Assembly: GCA_005881995.1 (NCBI GenBank)
Contig: VBHV01000224.1
Location: 1-10,216, forward strand
Origin: Chloroflexota bacterium
GTDB lineage: Bacteria; Chloroflexota; Ktedonobacteria; Ktedonobacterales; Ktedonobacteraceae
Length of the DNA stretch: 10,216 bases
Direction of reading: 5' to 3'
Position 1 is the first letter of the stretch. The number at the start of each line of letters is the position of its first letter. The notes under the pieces are model-generated. The model was not told the DNA's origin. It did not search any database and saw nothing but the letters and a program-made list of their open reading frames with translations. This document shows, one piece after another, positions 6,529-10,216 of this stretch. The position numbers and the translations under genes are program-made.

Positions 6529-7935
6529 CTACATTACAGCCCGTCCACCTGCTGTAGCGAACCCTTGCTCGTTCCAGGCTTCCATGCCGCCCACTACATT
6601 GAACAACTGCGTAAAGCCATGTTGCAGCAAGATCGAACTGGCAATGGTGCTGCGCTGCCCACTGCCACAGACTACGGCAAGGGGTTGATCCATGTATTGT
6701 TCCAGATCATTATGTTGCTCTTGCAAGCGCTGCTCGATAAAGTAGTACGGGACATGCAGCGCGTCTTTGATGTGTCCCTCGTCCCATTCGCCCTCGTCGC
6801 GCACATCTAACACGTGCAGATTGTGCCGCAGCGTATGAAGCTGTTCAACGGTCAACGAATTCAAGCTCTGTATCGCCAGTTCGGCCTCCCGCCAGGCTAC
6901 CATACCACCCTCCAGATAGCCAATAACCTGGTCGTAGCCGACAACCGCTAACTGGGTGATGGCCTCGCGCAAGTCATGCTCATCCTTGACGACCAGCATC
7001 AGGCGGCTATCGGGCGCGGCGACGAAACCCACGCGGGTAGGAAAAGCGGAGCCATGCAGGTAGACCTGCAGCACGCCGGGAATATGCCCCTCGCCAAACG
7101 CGTGGGGTGAGCGAGTATCAATGACCAGCGCTCCGCTCTCCATCTCGCGCTGGAATGCCTGCGCGTCGAGCGGCCTGGGCAGCAGTGGCGCTTCAACATG
7201 CGCATAATCCTTGCGGTTGCGTTCTACGATATTGTACATATTGGGGGGACGCTGCGGCAGATTCTCATTCATTTCACGCACGAATGCATCACGGGAGCGC
7301 GGCGCAGCAGCTGAATTGTATTTGCGCTCGAACCCAATGGTTGAGCTGGTTTTCGCGTTCATGCCGCGCCCGCACAGGGAGCCTGCCACGTGCGCGGGAT
7401 AGACCTCCACGCCGTCGTCGAGCTTCAACAGGCGATCAAAGATACTGTCGTACAGCACGCTGGCCCCCTCTTCGCCGGGAACCGCCAGGTCGGGACGCGC
7501 CACGTCACCGATAAAGAGCGAATCGCCCGTCAGCACCAGCCAGGGTTCTTCACTGCGCGATGTATCCGCGACGGCCAGCGCGATGTGCTCCGGGCGATGG
7601 CCAGGGGTATGGATAACACGCAATTTGACCACCCCGAAGCGCAGTTCATCGCCATCCTTCAGGTTCTTATGCGGATATTCCGCCTGCGCCTGCTCATGCA
7701 CATAGATATCCGCGCCCGTGCGCCGAGCAATCTCCCCATGACCAGAGATGTGATCGGCGTGATTATGCGTCTCGATCACCGCCGTGATCTTCAACCCTTT
7801 ACCGTCGGCCATCGTCAAGATGTCGTCTACCATGTCCACGCGCGGGTCAACCACCGCACACACCGCCGCATTGGTGCAGCCCACCACATAACTGGCGCAC
7901 CCCAGGTCCTCTTTGACAAGCTGCTTGAAGTACAT
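6529..7935 (-). CDS. Persulfide dioxygenase-like metallo-beta-lactamase protein with two rhodanese domains
   Basis: A 468-residue cytoplasmic fusion. Residues 1-240 form a metallo-beta-lactamase domain of the ETHE1/persulfide-dioxygenase type with THNHADH (H57, H59, D61, H62), His113 in HTPGH, Asp138 in TGDSLF and His182 in YPAHVAGSLCG; such enzymes use one iron to oxidise glutathione- or other persulfides to sulfite. Rhodanese domain one (about 258-350) has VIDTRSPHAFGEGHIPG, but its catalytic loop reads VVKDEHDL with no cysteine, so it is probably structural. Rhodanese domain two (about 362-460) has DVRDEGEWDEGHI and the active-site loop CGSGQRS with Cys423. The start is the ATG at 7935-7933 because GGAAGGAGA lies just upstream; an in-frame ATG 39 bases earlier would put this ribosome binding site inside the gene. 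It likely belongs to sulfide/persulfide detoxification. Confidence 0.9.
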   Translation of the reverse strand: MYFKQLVKEDLGCASYVVGCTNAAVCAVVDPRVDMVDDILTMADGKGLKITAVIETHNHADHISGHGEIARRTGADIYVHEQAQAEYPHKNLKDGDELRFGVVKLRVIHTPGHRPEHIALAVADTSRSEEPWLVLTGDSLFIGDVARPDLAVPGEEGASVLYDSIFDRLLKLDDGVEVYPAHVAGSLCGRGMNAKTSSTIGFERKYNSAAAPRSRDAFVREMNENLPQRPPNMYNIVERNRKDYAHVEAPLLPRPLDAQAFQREMESGALVIDTRSPHAFGEGHIPGVLQVYLHGSAFPTRVGFVAAPDSRLMLVVKDEHDLREAITQLAVVGYDQVIGYLEGGMVAWREAELAIQSLNSLTVEQLHTLRHNLHVLDVRDEGEWDEGHIKDALHVPYYFIEQRLQEQHNDLEQYMDQPLAVVCGSGQRSTIASSILLQHGFTQLFNVVGGMEAWNEQGFATAGGRAVM

Positions 7936-8000
7936 CGTTGTTCTCCTTCCCCAGGGTCGCTCAATAGACATCAACCTAAGAAAAGGTCATCAACACCCGT

Positions 8001-8069
8001 AGGGGCGAGGGCGGCGGACGAGGGGTTGGGAGGGCCTTCATGGTCGCCCGCAGGGTGGGGATGGGTGAT
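8001..8069. repeat. GC-rich degenerate repeat with GGGCGA/TCGCCC ends
   Basis: A strongly purine-biased, G-rich stretch on the plus strand (GTAGGGGCGAGG at 7999-8010 to GGGTGGGGATGGGTGAT near 8069). GGGCGA at 8003-8008 and TCGCCC at 8044-8049 are reverse complements and match the tips of the REP core found 280 bases away. It is unlike the flanking DNA and probably belongs to an interspersed repeat family of this genome. Membership rests on the shared tips only. Confidence 0.45.
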
Positions 8070-8081
8070 CTCAAAAAATAA

Positions 8082-8261
8082 CATGGCATTCTCTGGTTAG
8101 ATGGAACGCTGAAAGGTTCTTCAGCTTTGGGTAGAGTAGTTGGCGCATTCAAGTCGTTGCTCACTGTTGCCTGGCGCGACCATCACAAGAGTGCAGGTAT
8201 AGAGTGCCACAAGCGTCTTTGGCAGAGAGACTATTATGAACACGTCATTCGCGATGAAGAA
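8082..8261 (+). pseudogene. Relic of a REP-associated tyrosine (Y1, IS200-like) transposase
   Basis: Sixty in-frame codons match the middle of RAYT-type Y1 transposases (Transposase_17 family). HGILWLDG begins at the second His of the HUH (MPNHxHG) motif, LGRVVGAFKS follows at 8127-8156, and LWQRDYYEHVIRDEE ends the match at 8217-8261; the WQRxYYEHxIRdE block is the signature of the group. Everything before the HUH His is missing: a TAA lies in frame at 8079-8081, immediately before the CAT. After RDEE the expected YI..NP block, where the catalytic tyrosine is expected, is not found in this frame. There is no start codon or ribosome binding site. The relic therefore keeps neither the full metal site nor the nucleophile and cannot be active. 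GGGCGA-type repeats on both sides fit a decayed REP/RAYT locus. Confidence 0.8.
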
Positions 8262-8326
8262 GTCTGTCCAGATGTAACCCTCGTTTCACCAGGGTTTGTG
8301 AGTTATCGCCAGGAATACTTTTTGAC

Positions 8327-8422
8327 TGCCAGGGCGACCGCGAGGGTCGCCCGTACAATACCAATTGCCTGTTTTACATGGAAACGTATATTGTACGGGC
8401 GACCCTCGCGGTCGCCCTGGCA
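8327..8422. repeat. REP doublet: 34-bp perfect inverted arms around a 28-base spacer
   Basis: Arm 8327-8360 (starts TGCCAGGGCGACC, ends GTACAATA) and arm 8389-8422 are exact reverse complements. Each arm is itself palindromic: GGGCGACC, five bases (GCGAG or CTCGC), GGTCGCCC at 8332-8352 and 8397-8417. The unit can therefore fold as two small hairpins or one 34-bp stem, the arrangement of a BIME-like pair of REP elements or a short MITE. No target duplication is obvious at the edges. It is probably a non-autonomous element mobilised by a RAYT transposase, whose relic lies 66 bases away. It could also act as a terminator-like structure before the next gene. Confidence 0.8.
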
Positions 8423-8591
8423 ATCATCGCCCCAAAACGCCTCGATGGCAGATCGATGACCACACCGTATCAAGTTCTGCCGTTGGGACAGCGAAAAGTG
8501 CAACTTTGCCACCATTTTTGCGTAATAACTGCAGAGCCGGGATGGTCGTCACCTGGCAGAAATTTTCTTTGTGGTCTGCGAGGGTACATCT

Positions 8592-8894
8592 ATGGATTTC
8601 ATGAGAATGCTAACCGACAACTTCTGGACGATGGTCGTGCTGCTACTTTTTATCATTAGCGTCGTGAGTATCGTCCTCGGCATCTTTCTAGAGGCATATA
8701 AAACCAGCATCAAGGCCGGCCAGAAGAGGATGGAACTGCGCAACGAGGAGCTGCGTTTACGGCTCATGCTGGACCAGCAGAAAAAAGAGGACCAGGCCGG
8801 TTCACCACCTGCAAATCATTCCTTGCCCAAAGAGCCATCCTGGGAGGAACAATCCCAAATCAGTTACGAGATGGGATACCAGCAAAGAGGGTAA
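8592..8894 (+). CDS. Small membrane-anchored coiled-coil protein, unknown function
   Basis: A 100-residue protein with one N-terminal membrane segment (about residues 12-34, FWTMVVLLLFIISVVSIVLG), then a charged helix rich in Lys, Arg and Glu (about 38-66, with AGQKRMELRNEELRLRL) likely to be a short coiled coil, then a polar Pro/Ser/Glu tail. The layout suggests a bitopic protein with a cytoplasmic helix, but no family is recognised. The ATG at 8592 is chosen because GAGGG (8580-8584) lies 7 bases upstream; an in-frame GTG at 8571 would put that site inside the gene. The last codons (ATG GGA TAC at 8871-8879 onward) may be the lost start of the following DUF3052 gene, so the natural C-terminus is uncertain. 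Confidence 0.65.
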   Translation: MDFMRMLTDNFWTMVVLLLFIISVVSIVLGIFLEAYKTSIKAGQKRMELRNEELRLRLMLDQQKKEDQAGSPPANHSLPKEPSWEEQSQISYEMGYQQRG

Positions 8895-8920
8895 GCATCA
8901 AACCACACTACCATATACTC

Positions 8921-9259
8921 TTGTTGAATGCGCCAGAGGGTTATCGCGAAAACCTGGGGACGCTGCCCGAAGGCGTCGAGGTATTCACCGAGGGCAAGGG
9001 TCCTTTTGACATGGTACATTTATTCGTCCAGCAGAGGGCTGAGCTGCAAGACAAAGCCCCAGCAGCGATAGAGGCGGTGAAGCCAGATGGATTGCTCTGG
9101 ATATCCTACCCTAAAAAAACCTCAAAGGTACCTTCCGATTTATCGCGCGAGGTCATGTGGGAAGTTGTCATAAAGTTCGGTTGGCAGGCTGTGACACAGA
9201 TTTCTATTGACGAGGTGTGGTCGGCGCTGAGATTCCGCCCCGCTAGCCTCTATTCCTAA
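8921..9259 (+). CDS. DUF3052 family protein, N-terminus unresolved
   Basis: From the TTG at 8921 it encodes 112 residues that match the DUF3052 pattern: LLNAPEGY at the start, LPEGVEVFTEGKGPFDMVHLF, IEAVKPDGLLWISYPKKTSKVPSDLSR (given in parts: IEAVKPDGLLWISYP, then KKTSKVPSDLSR), and ISIDEVWSALRFRP at the end. The function of the family is unknown. The family-like reading continues in the same frame upstream of any usual start codon: codons 8876-8920 read IPAKRVSIKPHYHIL, matching the usual PLAKKLGIKPG-R-V lead-in. No ATG, GTG or TTG occurs in that upstream part. Possible explanations are an unusual ATC start at 8897 (GAGGG at 8887-8891, spacing 5), use of the TTG at 8921 with loss of about 20 residues, or a small frameshifting deletion after an ATG at 8871. 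Confidence 0.75.
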   Translation: MLNAPEGYRENLGTLPEGVEVFTEGKGPFDMVHLFVQQRAELQDKAPAAIEAVKPDGLLWISYPKKTSKVPSDLSREVMWEVVIKFGWQAVTQISIDEVWSALRFRPASLYS

Positions 9260-9351
9260 AAGAGAAGAAGAAACTCTCCACTACTCTTCCGCGTGATACA
9301 GATGTAGAGCCAACTCTACTTTCTCCCGCGTGTCTGGGAGGAATATATTCT

Positions 9352-9717
9352 GTGCAAAGAAAGAGTAGTTTTATGAACAATTCACCATATTCATCATTAT
9401 CACCTCTACGCAGGTGGACGATTGTCCTGTCTTTGATCGCTATCTATCTCATTGTCTCGATCATCATCGGCTTGCTTGCCCCGCATCCAGATTTCGCCTC
9501 GCTCTACATCAACATCCTGGCAAGTCTTGCCATCATAGGCGGCATGCTGGGTCTTCTCATCTATCTTGCTCGCCAACTGAACTTCCCTCTCCCCTCGTTC
9601 CTACAGATACCCGAAGGTATGCGCGATCAGAACTGGCGGCTCCTGTTCATGTCTTTAGCCGCCATCGCTTTGCCTCTGCTAATTATCCTGACCAGGAGGG
9701 CATTGTTCCACCAATAG
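9352..9717 (+). CDS. Three-helix membrane protein, unknown function
   Basis: A 121-residue protein with three hydrophobic segments, about residues 23-43, 51-72 and 97-115, and a Pro-rich connecting loop before the last. The N-terminus is polar and basic (QRKSS, PLRRW), and the C-terminus ends RRALFHQ, so by the positive-inside rule the N-terminus is probably cytoplasmic. No family is recognised. The GTG at 9352 is used because GGGAGG (9336-9341) lies 10 bases before it; the ATG at 9373 (114 residues) is the alternative, with only weak purines upstream. It converges on the RibD-like gene with 54 bases between the stops and no hairpin. Confidence 0.6.
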   Translation: MQRKSSFMNNSPYSSLSPLRRWTIVLSLIAIYLIVSIIIGLLAPHPDFASLYINILASLAIIGGMLGLLIYLARQLNFPLPSFLQIPEGMRDQNWRLLFMSLAAIALPLLIILTRRALFHQ

Positions 9718-9771
9718 AGACATGTTTTTGAGAGCCACATTCTTATCTACTCTTTCTTCTTTGCCAGGCTC

Positions 9772-10216
9772 CTAAGGCTTTCGCGGCTGATAGGTGAGGA
9801 TCACGGTCCCTGTCCTGGTCGTTTTTGCAGAGAGGAGTGTCAATCTGTTGAGGCTGCCCCCATTCTCGAAGAGGCGCTTTCCGCTGCCCACAACCACAGG
9901 GTGGACCAGCAGTATCAGCTCATCCAGAAGGCCCTGTTCGAGGAGGGAGGAGACGAGGGTGGGACTTCCGGCGGTGCCAATGTTCTTTCCTGGTAGTTGC
10001 TTCAGTCTGGCGATTTCCTGGGCGAGATCTCCCTTGATCAGTGTCGAGTTCTTCCATTCTTCGACACTGTCCAGGGTGGTCGAGAAGACGTACTTGGGTG
10101 TAGAGTTAATGAAGCTTGCAAACGGTTCATCAGTAGCGGTAGGCCAGTAGGATGCCCACTCCTGATAGGTCACTCGCCCCAGCAGGACAGCGTCCTGGGA
10201 GGTGAGCTGTTCCATC
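9772..10216 (-). CDS. Dihydrofolate reductase/RibD C-terminal-like protein, partial (N-terminus beyond right edge)
   Basis: The C-terminal 148 or so residues of a minus-strand protein are present. The visible part holds QDAVLLGRVTYQEWASYWP (given as QDAVLLGRVTY and QEWASYWP), the strand KYVFSTTL, DLAQEIARLKQLPGKNIGTAG and the end block LLDELILLVHPVVVGSGKRLF. This is the RibD C-terminal/DHFR-like fold (YyaP/YwjB-type proteins), in which GTAGS matches the nucleotide-binding glycine turn. These stand-alone proteins probably bind NADPH, but most have no known substrate, and they are distinct from true folate-pathway DHFR. A methionine at 10215 is internal: family members have about 35 more residues before it, including the MRKLxxY...SLDG start, which lies outside the window. 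It was not assigned to a pathway. Confidence 0.85.
   Translation of the reverse strand, partial: MEQLTSQDAVLLGRVTYQEWASYWPTATDEPFASFINSTPKYVFSTTLDSVEEWKNSTLIKGDLAQEIARLKQLPGKNIGTAGSPTLVSSLLEQGLLDELILLVHPVVVGSGKRLFENGGSLNRLTLLSAKTTRTGTVILTYQPRKP

Larger units (their letters stand above)
7936..8591. other. 656-base region without an intact gene
   Basis: This stretch between the rhodanese fusion and the next small gene holds, in order, the ribosome binding site of the minus-strand gene, a GC-rich repeat (about 8001-8069), a transposase relic (about 8082-8261), an unassigned 65-base stretch, a REP doublet (8327-8422) and about 170 bases (8423-8591) in which no feature apart from the ribosome binding site of the next gene is seen. 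Several open frames cross it, but they run through the repeats and lack ribosome binding sites. Confidence 0.7.

Noticed and set aside
6529..7974. Metallo-beta-lactamase domain as an antibiotic resistance enzyme
   Set aside because: The HxHxDH, HTPGH and TGD motifs with rhodanese fusion fit persulfide dioxygenases; there is no signal peptide.
7390..8100. Open frame of 236 codons on the plus strand
   Set aside because: It is antisense to the persulfide dioxygenase domain and runs into the GC-rich repeat; it has no recognisable motifs.
8327..8422. CRISPR repeat or IS terminal inverted repeats
   Set aside because: Only two inverted copies with a 28-base spacer and no transposase between them; a REP doublet explains it better.
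8127..8459. Intact 110-residue gene starting at TTG 8127
   Set aside because: The first 45 codons are transposase relic, and the remainder reads through the REP doublet; no ribosome binding site or full catalytic set.
8378..8659. Open frame of 93 codons crossing the REP arm into the next gene
   Set aside because: It is made of palindrome sequence and out-of-frame coding DNA; the gene at 8592 in another frame has the ribosome binding site and the membrane pattern.

Overview
The window looks like a chromosomal segment from a Chloroflexota bacterium of the Ktedonobacter type. This is an inference from mid-range GC, the mixture of small orphan membrane proteins with metabolic genes, a DUF3052 protein, and a GGGCGACC/GGTCGCCC palindromic repeat beside a REP-associated (Y1) transposase relic. 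Nothing here fixes the species. No rRNA, tRNA, CRISPR array or intact mobile element was seen.

Layout. 1-433 (minus) is the N-terminal part of a DUF3267-type membrane zincin that runs off the left edge. 566-1191 (plus) holds two small orphan genes, a two-helix membrane peptide and a coiled-coil protein, separated by a perfect 18-bp inverted repeat. 1327-2232 (plus) is ribonuclease Z. It converges on a membrane-anchored alpha/beta hydrolase (minus), and the two stop codons share one TTAA. 3495-4842 (plus) is a two-gene unit: a DUF1634 membrane protein and a TauE/SafE anion permease. 4965-5408 (plus) is a SnoaL-like ester cyclase, facing an NmrA-like NAD(P)-binding protein (5558-6424, minus) across a hairpin. 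6529-7935 (minus) is a persulfide-dioxygenase-like metallo-beta-lactamase protein fused to two rhodanese domains.

7936-8591 has no intact gene. It contains a GC-rich repeat, a relic of a REP-associated tyrosine transposase (about 8082-8261), and a 96-bp head-to-head REP doublet with 34-bp perfect arms. After it come a small membrane-anchored coiled-coil protein, a DUF3052 protein whose first residues are not under a normal start codon, a three-helix membrane protein, and (minus, running off the right edge) a RibD/dihydrofolate-reductase-like protein.

Functional links. The clearest theme is sulfur handling. The dioxygenase-rhodanese fusion would convert persulfide to sulfite and/or move sulfane sulfur, and the TauE/DUF1634 pair is a plausible sulfite or organosulfonate exporter. 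They are on opposite strands with two genes between them, so the link is contextual. The most interesting non-coding structure is the transposase relic with GGGCGA-type repeats on both sides, which looks like a decayed REP/RAYT locus. No clearly new multi-gene system is visible.
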